NCBI GenBank assembly: GCA_013824615.1
Contig: PNOC01000015.1
Coordinates: 1-64,000 of the forward strand
Length of the DNA stretch: 64,000 nt
Origin: Thermodesulfovibrio sp.
Lineage (GTDB): Bacteria; Nitrospirota; Thermodesulfovibrionia; Thermodesulfovibrionales; UBA6898
Direction of reading: 5' to 3'
Shown: piece after piece, positions 9,684 through 18,207 of the stretch
How the letters are laid out: every line of letters starts with the position of its first letter
Position numbering within the stretch: the first letter of the stretch is position 1
Translations under genes and position numbers: made by a program
The notes under the pieces: generated by a model
The model's input: the letters and a program-made list of their open reading frames with translations, nothing else
Told to the model about the DNA's origin: nothing
Database searches by the model: none

Positions 9684-9768
9684 ACAGCCGGAAAAGCCGG
9701 AAAGACTCTGCAATGAGATGATATTTACGCAATTATTAGGTATATACTAAGAAGAATAAAGGACTGAT

Positions 9769-11640
9769 ATGCATCTATTGAAAAACTTTCTTTTTCTGCT
9801 TGTTTCGCTTTTTCTCCTGACGCCCGGGGGCTTCTCTGGCGCAGAGGTCGACCAATCCTCCATCAATCAGGACATCAATGCGCTTTTCGGCAGGAACATG
9901 CTCTACCGCCAGGGGGAGACAGCACCTCAAACTATCTATAAATCCGGCACCCCCATCGCACTCTCTGCAAAGATGTACCCTGAATATCTGACCCCGGAGA
10001 ACAGATTTATTCTGCGGCGGCCGGTGGACAGCAATGACACGGACTTCTACGGGACAGGTGTTATCGTGCTGACATATGACACCCCCGGCGGTCATATCAG
10101 GATACACTATACTGAAGACAACAGGCAGGGCGACGCTGTCTCGGGCTACGACGGCAATCCGGCAACCATCCCCCGTTTTGTTATCGATACCGGCGTGGCG
10201 TTTGAGAACTCATACAGTCATATCCTGGGGTTGGGATACGCGGACCTGCCGGGAGACGGCACCCGGGGAGGCGACAACCGGCTCGACGTCTATCTCCTCC
10301 ATCTGCCCGGCAGTTATGGCTACACCTCATTCGAACAGACACCCTCAGATGCGTACATAGTCTTCGACAGCACCTTCACCGACAAGCCGGCCAATCTTGA
10401 CCCGGCAGGAAGACAGGCCGGAGATATCAAGGTAACAGCAGCCCATGAGCTCTTTCATGCCTTCCACTTCCAGTTGTCGACCGACATCACCAAAAATGGC
10501 TGGTGGATGGAGGCTTCATCCACCTGGATGGAGGACGAGATATACCCTGAAGTCAAAGACTACCTCAACTATGTCGGATCGAGATACGACGACGCCAACG
10601 ATAATGGGAAATGGGACACAGGAGAGACCTATTACACTATCTTAGGTACAAAGGCAGGCACCACCGGCAGGGCTGATAAATGGTTCGACAGGCCTGGTTC
10701 TCCGCTGGATACCTACAACGGCAGTTATGAGTACGGAAGTATCATATGGGTCAAGTATCTCTCCGAAACCCGTGGCATCGACATTATAAAGAATATCTGG
10801 AACCGCACTGGAAATGGCAGTGCGGCCATCAGTGCCATCTCTGCGCAACTTATCTCGCTGAACAGTTCGCTCAACGTGGAACTGAAAAGCTTCAGGCAGA
10901 AGGTCCTGTTGCGGGAGTTCGCGGACAGGGAGTACTATCCTCCGGCGAAACAGGAGGCAAGCTTCAGCACCCTCCCCCAGACGATAACAGGGAGCCTGAG
11001 CCACCTTGCCGCGCGCTACTATGACTTCAAACCGGACACTGCGGCCAAGCCGCTGACCTTTAAATTTACCAACATGAACTCAGGCACCCTGACAGCCCTG
11101 TTGCTTCTGAAAAAAAATGATGGCAGCTTTGACCGGCTGGACATTCTGCCCGACAGCGCGGCCGCTGTCAAATCAGTCGGCGACTTCGGCTCGGGCGGAA
11201 CATACCGCAGGGCAACGCTCATAATCATGAATAACGACCCTGCGTCAGAGAACCAACCCATATCCATTGAGGTGACGAACGAAGAGCAGGTTCCCGCACC
11301 GCCCGCTAACAGCGGCGGGGGTGGCGGTGGCGGCTGCTTCATCGCAACAGCCGCCTATGGCAGTCCCCTGGCCCCTGAAGTTGATACACTCAGGAGATTC
11401 AGAGACGCATATCTGCTCACCAATCCTGCAGGCAGGGCCTTCGTCAGCATCTATTACCGGCTGTCGCCAAATGCCGCGGCCTTCATCAGCAGGCACGAAG
11501 GATTGAGGACTGCAACACGTCTGTCACTCTACCCGGTAGTGTACGGCATACAGCACCCGTATGCTGTTTTATCGGTAATATTTATCTTCGGGACTCCTGC
11601 TTTTGTTACAATTATAAAGAGAAGAAAAAGAAGAAGCTGA
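9769..11640 (+). CDS. Secreted HEXXH metallopeptidase with CFI-box-type C-terminal tail
   Basis: A 623-aa predicted exported zinc peptidase placed between gspF and gspG. A signal peptide covers about residues 1-25. The zinc motif is HELFH at about 226-230; WWMEASSTWMEDE about 18 residues later supplies a Glu that could be the third ligand, as in gluzincins. After beta-rich sequence comes a glycine-run linker (about 515-522), then CFIATAAYGSPLAPEV from Cys about 523, a hydrophobic segment near 590-612 and a basic end KRRKRRS. Motif, membrane helix and basic tail are the layout of C-terminal sorting signals, and this one matches what is called the CFI-box-CTERM type. The ribosome site AAGGA precedes ATG 9769. 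The location suggests a T2SS substrate or processing enzyme; that is inference. Confidence 0.85.
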   Translation: MHLLKNFLFLLVSLFLLTPGGFSGAEVDQSSINQDINALFGRNMLYRQGETAPQTIYKSGTPIALSAKMYPEYLTPENRFILRRPVDSNDTDFYGTGVIVLTYDTPGGHIRIHYTEDNRQGDAVSGYDGNPATIPRFVIDTGVAFENSYSHILGLGYADLPGDGTRGGDNRLDVYLLHLPGSYGYTSFEQTPSDAYIVFDSTFTDKPANLDPAGRQAGDIKVTAAHELFHAFHFQLSTDITKNGWWMEASSTWMEDEIYPEVKDYLNYVGSRYDDANDNGKWDTGETYYTILGTKAGTTGRADKWFDRPGSPLDTYNGSYEYGSIIWVKYLSETRGIDIIKNIWNRTGNGSAAISAISAQLISLNSSLNVELKSFRQKVLLREFADREYYPPAKQEASFSTLPQTITGSLSHLAARYYDFKPDTAAKPLTFKFTNMNSGTLTALLLLKKNDGSFDRLDILPDSAAAVKSVGDFGSGGTYRRATLIIMNNDPASENQPISIEVTNEEQVPAPPANSGGGGGGGCFIATAAYGSPLAPEVDTLRRFRDAYLLTNPAGRAFVSIYYRLSPNAAAFISRHEGLRTATRLSLYPVVYGIQHPYAVLSVIFIFGTPAFVTIIKRRKRRS

Positions 11641-11684
11641 ATATTCTTATCAGCAACATTATCAGCATCACACCGGGAGGTAGT

Positions 11685-12128
11685 ATGTCAGAACATCATA
11701 AGAAGAATGCAGGCTTTACGCTGCTTGAGATCATTGTTGTTGTCTTTATTCTGAGCCTTCTTGCCGCAATCGTAGCCCCGAAGATCATCGGCAGAACAGA
11801 TGACGCCAAGATCGATGCGGCCAAGGTCCAGATCAGGAATATCGAGACCGCCTTAAAGCTCTTCAAAATGGACAGCGGCTTCTACCCTGATACACAGCAG
11901 GGGCTTGAATCCCTGACGGTAAAACCGGAAACCGGAAGGGTCCCCGCCAAATACCGTGAGGGCGGCTATCTTGAGCAGAAAAAAATTCCGCTCGACCCCT
12001 GGGGAAGTCCTTATATCTATGTATCACCGGGTATCCATGGCGACTATGACCTCATCAGCCTCGGGTCAGATGGCAAGGAGGGCGGCAGCGGAAAGGATGC
12101 TGATATCACCAACTGGGACATGCAGTAG
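11685..12128 (+). CDS. gspG: Major pseudopilin GspG
   Basis: Main subunit of the T2SS pseudopilus. The 10-residue leader MSEHHKKNAG ends at the prepilin peptidase site before FTLLEIIVVV, with Glu at mature position 5. The C-terminal calcium-loop region is clear (LDPWGSPYIY ... DLISLGSDGKEGG). Length 147 is normal. A strong ribosome site GGGAGGT lies just upstream. The prepilin peptidase GspO/PilD that must process it is not in this window. Confidence 0.97.
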   Translation: MSEHHKKNAGFTLLEIIVVVFILSLLAAIVAPKIIGRTDDAKIDAAKVQIRNIETALKLFKMDSGFYPDTQQGLESLTVKPETGRVPAKYREGGYLEQKKIPLDPWGSPYIYVSPGIHGDYDLISLGSDGKEGGSGKDADITNWDMQ

Positions 12129-12138
12129 AAGAAGCCGG

Positions 12139-12585
12139 ATGTGGAGCCGGAACTTTGGGTTCACCCTTCTTGAGATAATCCTCGTTGTTTTTATCATCTC
12201 ATTGTTCACGGCTTTCGCGCTGCCCTCGTTTTCAAATCTCGGCTCCGGAGGCCTGAAGAACGACGCAAAGAAATTCGCCTCGCTTCTCAGGTACCTGAAC
12301 GACAGTTCGATCTATACCAAGAAAGACTTTCAGCTCAATTTTAATTTCAGCGACAAAACAGTATCGTGGAACGGCCCTGAGGGTGAAAAATCCCGGGAAC
12401 TGGGAGCAATAACCTCAGTGACCCTCCCGTCAAAAGGCATTGTGCGCGAAGGACAGATAATTGTCTTTTTCGGCCCCTTGGGGATCAGCGAAAATATAGA
12501 AATTACTTTGAGCAAGGGAGAACATGAGGCAAAGATCAGCATGAACTCTCTGAGCGGTCGGGTGAAGATAACAGACAATGAGTAA
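12139..12585 (+). CDS. gspH: Minor pseudopilin GspH
   Basis: A 148-aa prepilin. I start it at ATG 12139, giving the 7-residue leader MWSRNFG before FTLLEIILVV. An upstream in-frame ATG at 11956 would overlap gspG by about 170 bases and is unlikely. AGAAGAAG just before the ATG can serve as ribosome site. The mature part is beta-rich, as in the FimT/GspH head domain. It overlaps gspI by 8 bases. Confidence 0.88.
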   Translation: MWSRNFGFTLLEIILVVFIISLFTAFALPSFSNLGSGGLKNDAKKFASLLRYLNDSSIYTKKDFQLNFNFSDKTVSWNGPEGEKSRELGAITSVTLPSKGIVREGQIIVFFGPLGISENIEITLSKGEHEAKISMNSLSGRVKITDNE

Positions 12586-12979
12586 CGGCTTCGTAAAAAG
12601 TCCGCAGGCGGCGTTGCGCTTAATAACTCGTCACGGCGACCTACCAGATAAAGGCTTCACGCTTCTGGAGATCATGATCGCACTGGCCATTGTCGGCGGG
12701 CTCCTCGTCACGCTGATATACACGCTGAATTATAATCTCGGTATTGCGGAAAGACATGAGTTCGTCACGATCGCTTCCATGCTCGCAAAAAACAGACTTC
12801 TGGAGCTTGAGACCACCCCGGTAAACGCAGAGGGGGATTTCCCTGAACCTCATGCCGGGTATCACTTCACGGCAGAGGTGAAGAAGTATTCCTTTGCCGG
12901 AATATCGCAGTTGTCAGTGACCGTCAGGCAGGACAAGCAGGAAATCCGCTTTTCAAGGCTCGTCGAGGCAAAGAAATGA
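12578..12979 (+). CDS. gspI: Minor pseudopilin GspI with extended leader
   Basis: A 133-aa prepilin with the cleavage site DKG before FTLLEIMIALAIVGG. The leader is 26 residues, far longer than the 6-15 of its siblings. The DNA coding its first 20 or so residues looks like a dispersed intergenic repeat rather than pilin sequence. An in-frame TTG at 12614 would give a shorter leader but has no ribosome site. The ATG overlaps the end of gspH by 8 bases, and the stop overlaps gspJ by 4. Confidence 0.88.
   Translation: MSNGFVKSPQAALRLITRHGDLPDKGFTLLEIMIALAIVGGLLVTLIYTLNYNLGIAERHEFVTIASMLAKNRLLELETTPVNAEGDFPEPHAGYHFTAEVKKYSFAGISQLSVTVRQDKQEIRFSRLVEAKK
12587..12640. repeat. Repeat-like segment inside the gspI leader
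   Basis: The stretch begins GGCTTCGTAAAAAGTCCGC and continues with GGCGTTGCGC and CGTCACGGCG. These blocks recall a dispersed repeat I know from deltaproteobacterial-type genomes. No second copy is visible in this window, so the assignment rests on memory of the pattern. Confidence 0.4.
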
Positions 12980-13656
12980 GCGGACTTTTGTTGAAAAATA
13001 TTCCAAAAAACAAAGGGTTTACTCTCCTGGAGGTACTGCTGTCGCTGCTGCTGCTCACCATCGTGTTAGGCGCCATATACAGCACCTTTTTTCTTGCCCA
13101 GAAGGCCGTTACCGGCATTGACGATTCTCTGCTGAAGCTTCAGGAAGGCAGGTCGTTACTCGATACTCTCAGCAGGGAGATCGACGCAGCTGTATACTTA
13201 CAGAGCAAGAGCAAATCACTATTCAAAATAGAGGATCGGGATATCTACGGCAAGCAGACCTCGCGCCTCACCTTCACCACGCTTTCCCCGCAGAGGCCCG
13301 GATTGTCACGCGTCACCTATCATATAGAAGAACACGATAAAATCCTGGTTCTCTATAAAAAAATGGACAACCCGTATAGAGAGAGTCCCGAGTCCAGGGC
13401 AACGGATTCAACAGCAGGCGGGACAGTCCCGAACCAGTCTGAGAATCTGCCCAAGGAGCTGCCCACGGAGCTGATAGAGGGGCTGGAATCTTTCACTGTC
13501 GAGGTCAAAGAGGGCACGAACTGGGTAAAGACATGGGACACGGCAGAAACGAAAAAAATGCCGCTCGAAATACGCGTCACCCTCGTCTTCAAGACTAAGG
13601 ACAGGCCGGTGACCCTCTACGAAATAATTAAGCCGAAGATAGGCAATGCGATATGA
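12976..13656 (+). CDS. gspJ: Minor pseudopilin GspJ
   Basis: A 226-aa prepilin with a 14-residue leader ending KNKG before FTLLEVLLSLLLLTIVLG. The body is larger than the other minor pseudopilins, as expected for GspJ, which sits at the pilus tip with GspI and GspK. The ATG overlaps the gspI stop (ATGA), and the TGA overlaps the gspK ATG, so gspI-J-K are translationally coupled. Confidence 0.92.
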   Translation: MSGLLLKNIPKNKGFTLLEVLLSLLLLTIVLGAIYSTFFLAQKAVTGIDDSLLKLQEGRSLLDTLSREIDAAVYLQSKSKSLFKIEDRDIYGKQTSRLTFTTLSPQRPGLSRVTYHIEEHDKILVLYKKMDNPYRESPESRATDSTAGGTVPNQSENLPKELPTELIEGLESFTVEVKEGTNWVKTWDTAETKKMPLEIRVTLVFKTKDRPVTLYEIIKPKIGNAI

Positions 13657-14717
13657 GTCTGTGGAGTGAAAAGCGAGACAACAGCACGTGCGCTCATTCT
13701 CGGCCCGATAAAAACGGGCCTGCGAGGCACCGGCGCAACACGCCGCTGAATCCGCTTACATGCCATTGCCTCGCTTTTCATAATCTATCTGATTGTTTTA
13801 TATCCACAGGAGACGGGCAAACGGAAAACCCGAGGAACAATCACGGGATGGCGCTTGTGCTGACGCTGATGGTTGTCACGCTCGTCACGGCAATGGTGGT
13901 CGAGTTTGCTTATGGCGTCTATGTCAGCACCAGCGCGCTCCACAACTGGCAGACCTCTCAGCAGCTCTCGCTTGCCGCACGTTCGGCAACCCAGTTGGGC
14001 AGCCGGCTTATTGTCGAAAAAAAGGCCCTCGAACCGAACTACACCTACCCGGGTGTTTTTGAAACCTCGCAGAAGATCCCGTTCGAGGAGCTTGAAGGAA
14101 CAATCTCGATCCGCATAGAAGACGAAGCTGCGCGGTTTAATATTAATACCCTTGTATATGCCACCGGTGCGGTTGACAGGAATTATGCCTACCCTGCATT
14201 TATAAGGCTGTTGAAAGCACTCGAACTGAAGCCTGATATTGCAGACAGGATCGTTGACTGGATCGATCCTGACAACATACCAAACCTACAGGGTGCAGAG
14301 GATGAGGCGAAAAATGGGTATCTCGACAGCATGGACGAGCTTTTGACTATACCAGGCATCGATAAAGAGACATTTGAGCGCCTGCAGCCGTATGTTACAA
14401 TATACGGGAGCAACGTCATAAATATTAACACTGCCGGTGTTCCGGTCCTCAGGTCGCTTCCGGGGGATATAGACAAGAGTATGGCAGAAAATATTGTGCA
14501 TTACAGAGAGCTGACGCCATTACAAATTCCAACAGATATATTAAAAGTTGCGGGGTTTAAAACTGTGGGTAATACGATGCTGGGAAGATTTAACGTTTAC
14601 AGTAATACCTTCCGTATCATAGCGACCGCTACGTCCGGAGACATAAAAAGGATCATCGAAAGCGTCGTAGCCATTTCGGGAACATCGAGAAGCGTCCTGT
14701 ACTGGAGGGAATACTAG
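13653..14717 (+). CDS. gspK: Minor pseudopilin GspK with a 65-residue leader
   Basis: Tip pseudopilin of the T2SS. The mature part begins at MALVLTLMVVTLVTAMVVEF (residue 66) after NNHG, lacks Glu at position 5 as GspK does, and continues with the large globular domain, including two helix-hairpin-like segments (about 225-245 and 270-290). The 65-residue leader is exceptional. Most of it is coded by a 114-bp inverted-repeat element. No NTG start lies between the repeat and the cleavage site, so ATG 13653, overlapping the gspJ stop, is the only supported start. Confidence 0.9.
   Translation: MSLWSEKRDNSTCAHSRPDKNGPARHRRNTPLNPLTCHCLAFHNLSDCFISTGDGQTENPRNNHGMALVLTLMVVTLVTAMVVEFAYGVYVSTSALHNWQTSQQLSLAARSATQLGSRLIVEKKALEPNYTYPGVFETSQKIPFEELEGTISIRIEDEAARFNINTLVYATGAVDRNYAYPAFIRLLKALELKPDIADRIVDWIDPDNIPNLQGAEDEAKNGYLDSMDELLTIPGIDKETFERLQPYVTIYGSNVININTAGVPVLRSLPGDIDKSMAENIVHYRELTPLQIPTDILKVAGFKTVGNTMLGRFNVYSNTFRIIATATSGDIKRIIESVVAISGTSRSVLYWREY
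13667..13780. repeat. 114-bp MITE-like inverted-repeat element in the gspK leader
   Basis: Terminal inverted repeats of 15 bases, TGAAAAGCGAGACAA at 13667-13681 and TTGCCTCGCTTTTCA at 13766-13780, pair with one mismatch. Inside are two hairpins: GGCCCG/CGGGCC (13702-13720) and CGGCG/CGCCG (13731-13745). The length, 114 bases, is a multiple of 3, so the element is carried in frame. No transposase is encoded and no target-site duplication is obvious. Confidence 0.65.
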
Positions 14718-14721
14718 GAGC

Positions 14722-15810
14722 ATGAGACAGGCTGTTTTATTTGATCTGAGGCAGGACTCACTCTCGATCTACACGCTTGACCGTGATCAGAAGGCAGTTC
14801 TCAACAAAGAGACGATCGCGATATCCGGCCCTATATCTGTCAATATATCTTTTCCTGCTGAAGTCAGTACATCGCTGCAGGAGACCACTGAATGCTACCT
14901 GAGCCTTCCGCTGAGCCTTCTGAACTTCAGGATCATCGAAATGCCGTTCTCTGATATTAAAAAGGTGCGGGAACTTCTGCCCTTTGAACTTGAAGGCCTT
15001 ATCATGTCCGGCGTCTCTTCAGTGATCTTTGACGCCTTTGTTCTGGGTGAGCAGGACGGCAAGCACCGGATATTCGTGGCGTATGTCGCTAAAGATTTAC
15101 TCAGGGATATCCTGGGACAGCTGAAAAAATATAATGCAGACCCCAGGCTTACCTTCTCTCTTGAACTGGCAGATCTGTTGCAGAAGAGCAAGGGCGGGGA
15201 GATAACCGGACTGATGCAGGAGCCCCCGACTCTGACCGAAGCAACGCTTATCGAAACAGCCCTCAGGGAAATGTCCCATCCTTCCTTTAATTTCAGGAGG
15301 GATGAGTTTGCCTATACCGTGGATGACCGCAAACAGAAGAAAATGCTGCGGGTAGCCGCAATCCTGCTGGTCCTTATTGTTGCAGTCTTCCTTGTTGATA
15401 TGTCGGTAGTTGCCCTGTCGGTAAGGAGTGAAAACCGGTCTCTCAGGGACGGACTCCGCAAGACCTATCAAGAGGTTTTCCCCGGCGATAAAAAAATCTC
15501 GGATGAAGTTTACCAGATGAGGGCCCACCTCAAAGAACTGAAAGAAAAGGAGACCTCTTTCATCGGCTCGTCCCCGCTTCTGGTCATGCTCGACCTGTCA
15601 AAGGTTGTCAAACCGGGGATAGCCTTCAGTGAGATGACTGTCGACAGCAACCTGATCGTGATGAAGGGGGAGTGCCCTTCGCTGGGCGACGCGCAGAAGA
15701 TCAAGTCAGATCTGGACCCCTTTTTCCTTGATGTGAATATCTCCGAGACAAAGCCGTCTGCTCAGGGCAAGACCCAGTTTACGATGACCGCAAAAGGAAG
15801 AAAATCGTGA
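14722..15810 (+). CDS. gspL: Type II secretion protein GspL
   Basis: A 362-aa bitopic inner-membrane protein that recruits GspE. The cytoplasmic actin/PilM-like domain covers about residues 1-200. One membrane helix at about 210-235 (VAAILLVLIVAVFLVDMSVV) is followed by a periplasmic coiled segment and a ferredoxin-like domain. TAGGAGC directly before ATG 14722 is the ribosome site. The stop overlaps the GTG of gspM. Confidence 0.88.
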   Translation: MRQAVLFDLRQDSLSIYTLDRDQKAVLNKETIAISGPISVNISFPAEVSTSLQETTECYLSLPLSLLNFRIIEMPFSDIKKVRELLPFELEGLIMSGVSSVIFDAFVLGEQDGKHRIFVAYVAKDLLRDILGQLKKYNADPRLTFSLELADLLQKSKGGEITGLMQEPPTLTEATLIETALREMSHPSFNFRRDEFAYTVDDRKQKKMLRVAAILLVLIVAVFLVDMSVVALSVRSENRSLRDGLRKTYQEVFPGDKKISDEVYQMRAHLKELKEKETSFIGSSPLLVMLDLSKVVKPGIAFSEMTVDSNLIVMKGECPSLGDAQKIKSDLDPFFLDVNISETKPSAQGKTQFTMTAKGRKS

Positions 15811-16508
15811 ATATCAGAGCCGACAAGCGAATCCTCCTGCTGGCAGGTACCGTTGCGGTCATCTGCCTCTGCCTGGTCATGGCCGGAGTGGTGCGGTCCC
15901 TGAAAACAGAAAACAGCATGCTGAAGGCCAAGAAAAAAGAACTTGCCCTGTTGAAGGACGAGACCCTGTCCCTAAAAGGTAAGGTTGATGCATCCGAAGC
16001 GCGCAAGTCGCTCGCAAAAGTCGAAGGGGTTGTGCAGGCAATCGACGAAATCGTCAAATCGCTCGGTGTTGCCCAGAAGGTAAAGTCAGTGAAATCGCTT
16101 GGCGTACGGGACAGACAGTATGCGGTTGAAGAAGAAGCCGAGGTCCAGTTCGAAAAGCTGAGTATGAACGAGATGGTGAATATATTTTTCAGGATCGAGA
16201 ATGCCCCGATGGTCCTGGCCATCAAAAAGACCACGCTCAAGACGTCCTTCGACAGTCCGTCTCTTCTGAATATCTCCTGCATTATCAGCCTGGTGAAGTC
16301 AAAAGCCGAATCCCAATACAAAGCGCAAGTCATACCACAGGCCGCACCACAAGTCGGAGCGCAGACTGTACCTCAGGCTGCACCAAAGGCCGAAGCTCAA
16401 GTCGAAGTTCAAGTCGGATTGGGGGCCAGATCCAGGTCAGGATCCAGGACTGCACCAAAACAGTCCGGCTCAGGAAACAGACGCAGCGCCAAGTCCATAG
16501 AGGATTAA
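15807..16508 (+). CDS. gspM: Type II secretion protein GspM
   Basis: A 233-aa bitopic protein with a short cytoplasmic end, a membrane helix at about residues 8-28, a coiled coil (about 30-75) and a small periplasmic domain to about 172, as in GspM, the partner of GspL. The start is GTG 15807 overlapping the gspL stop. From about residue 173 there is a low-complexity tail of Pro-Gln-Ala units (VIPQAAPQVGAQTVPQAAPK) and then Arg/Ser/Gly-rich sequence, which is unusual for the family. Confidence 0.8.
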   Translation: MNIRADKRILLLAGTVAVICLCLVMAGVVRSLKTENSMLKAKKKELALLKDETLSLKGKVDASEARKSLAKVEGVVQAIDEIVKSLGVAQKVKSVKSLGVRDRQYAVEEEAEVQFEKLSMNEMVNIFFRIENAPMVLAIKKTTLKTSFDSPSLLNISCIISLVKSKAESQYKAQVIPQAAPQVGAQTVPQAAPKAEAQVEVQVGLGARSRSGSRTAPKQSGSGNRRSAKSIED

Positions 16509-16526
16509 TACTCTCATGGTGGCATA

Positions 16527-17309
16527 GTGAAATATATCCTCACAGCTTTTGCGGTCCTTTTCCTTCTCGTCATCGGCACCTGGATAATCGCCATCCCCGA
16601 GACAACCATCCTGACTCTGATCGGGAACGCACTCAGCGACAGCAGGGTGCAGGTTGAATGTGACGGGTTCAGAAAAAGTCTTTTCTTCGGGTTTAATGCA
16701 GAGAAGATCTCTGTCAAGAAAAGTGAGCGGCTCCTGATTGCCGTTGACAGCTTCTCCGGGCAGATAGATTTTTTTTCACTCATAAAACTGAAGCCAATGT
16801 TTAACTTTTCCGGAAATATAGGAAGCGGCAGACTGCAGGGCAGCGCAGAGCTTCTCAGAAAAAGCCGCGAGGTCTCGGTGAGCATAACTGAAGTGGATAT
16901 TGCAGCGATCCCTTTTTTTGAACTCGCCGGCTTACGGGGCGGCGGTCGTATATCCGGGAATATGGTTTTGCAGAATAACAGGGGTGAGATAAGGTTCGAT
17001 CTCAAGGAAATGAAAATCCCCAGCGGCACCTTTGGGAACATCGCGGTCCCTCTGCATTTTTTCGAGAGCGCGCAGGGGGCCATGGAGATAAGCGGCAGCA
17101 AGGCAAAGGTCAACTCTTTTACGATGGAGGGGCCTGGTGTCTACGCCCGCATCAGAGGTGACATCACGGACAGCAGGCTGGCCCTGACCCTGGAGATGAT
17201 GCCCGAGAAAACCTTTGCCGACAGGAACCCGCTTCTGCTGCTATTGGAGAAGTACAAGGTGTCGCCGGGCATGTACCTCATCCCGCTGACGAACCGTCTG
17301 GATTTTTGA
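16527..17309 (+). CDS. gspN: Type II secretion protein GspN
   Basis: A 260-aa protein with one N-terminal membrane helix (about residues 3-24) and an all-beta, AsmA-like periplasmic domain, the pattern of the GspN family found at the end of some T2SS operons. The start is GTG 16527, 18 bases after gspM. The role of GspN is not well defined. A promoter-like site and a different functional block follow. Confidence 0.8.
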   Translation: MKYILTAFAVLFLLVIGTWIIAIPETTILTLIGNALSDSRVQVECDGFRKSLFFGFNAEKISVKKSERLLIAVDSFSGQIDFFSLIKLKPMFNFSGNIGSGRLQGSAELLRKSREVSVSITEVDIAAIPFFELAGLRGGGRISGNMVLQNNRGEIRFDLKEMKIPSGTFGNIAVPLHFFESAQGAMEISGSKAKVNSFTMEGPGVYARIRGDITDSRLALTLEMMPEKTFADRNPLLLLLEKYKVSPGMYLIPLTNRLDF

Positions 17310-17320
17310 TTGTCCTGATG

Positions 17321-17350
17321 TTTACAATTACGCAAACGATGACATAAAAT
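17321..17350 (+). promoter_or_regulatory. sigma70-type promoter before the first Wzm/Wzt operon
   Basis: TTTACA at 17321-17326 and TAAAAT at 17345-17350 with an 18-base spacer, in the 70-base gap between gspN and the ABC permease gene. It would separate the glycan-export genes from the gsp operon. Confidence 0.45.
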
Positions 17351-17379
17351 ATGGTTCAGTCTATGCAAAATCAACCATC

Positions 17380-18207
17380 ATGAGTATGCGCTACCTTACA
17401 GAAATCTCCAAAGCACCATGGACAGTTCTGCAGAATCTCTACCTCTACCGGAACATACTGAACCAGATGGTGCTGCGCGAGGTCAAGGGGAGATTTGCCG
17501 GGTCTGTCGGCGGACTGTTCTGGCACTTTGTTCATCCGATTCTCATGGTCCTCATTTACCTGATCGTATTCGTATATATCTTCAAGCTGCGTGTAGGTTC
17601 GGGAGGGGGTACCGGAGCCTCGGCCGTCTACCTCATGGCGGGAATATTTCCGTGGATCATTCTGGCTGACGGCTTATCCCGCGGGGCCTCCGCCCTGATC
17701 GAAAATGCAAATTTGATTCAGAAGACCTACTTCCCGACCGAGATACTGATAGCCAAGGTAGTCCTCGCACCCTTTATAAATTTCGGCCTGGCCCTCTTTC
17801 TGCTTACGGCATTCAGAATCTTCACCGATGGGCTCTGGGGAATTTTGCTTATTCTGCCCTTTATACTGCTTCTGCAGGTATTCTTTACGATCGGCCTCGC
17901 CTTTATCTGCTCGGCCTTCTCGGTCTTTTTCAGGGATATCCTTCAGGTCGTGCAGATCATTGTCAGTATCTGGGTGTATGCAACCCCTATCTTTTATGAG
18001 ATATCCATGCTGCCTGCGTGGGCTGCAGACCTCATGTATCTCAATCCCCTCTTTCCCTTTATTTCAGTATACCATTCACTCTTCATCAAGGGTACGCTTG
18101 CCCACTGGCATATGCCCGGGCTGGCTTTTCTATGGACGGTCTGCATCTATGTCCTTGGGGCCTTCATATTTACAAAACTCAAGGCTGAGTTCGCTGACTG
18201 GTTATGA
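17380..18207 (+). CDS. wzm: ABC-2 type polysaccharide exporter permease (Wzm-like)
   Basis: A 275-aa membrane protein with six predicted helices and the ABC-2 family pattern: N-terminal amphipathic part with LREVKGRFAGSVGG, then FWHFVHPILMVLIYLIVF. Wzm proteins form the channel that moves undecaprenyl-linked O-polysaccharide or similar glycans across the inner membrane. It overlaps the ATPase gene by 4 bases (ATGA), so the two are made together. A second, diverged pair exists at 49276-51738. Confidence 0.92.
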   Translation: MSMRYLTEISKAPWTVLQNLYLYRNILNQMVLREVKGRFAGSVGGLFWHFVHPILMVLIYLIVFVYIFKLRVGSGGGTGASAVYLMAGIFPWIILADGLSRGASALIENANLIQKTYFPTEILIAKVVLAPFINFGLALFLLTAFRIFTDGLWGILLILPFILLLQVFFTIGLAFICSAFSVFFRDILQVVQIIVSIWVYATPIFYEISMLPAWAADLMYLNPLFPFISVYHSLFIKGTLAHWHMPGLAFLWTVCIYVLGAFIFTKLKAEFADWL

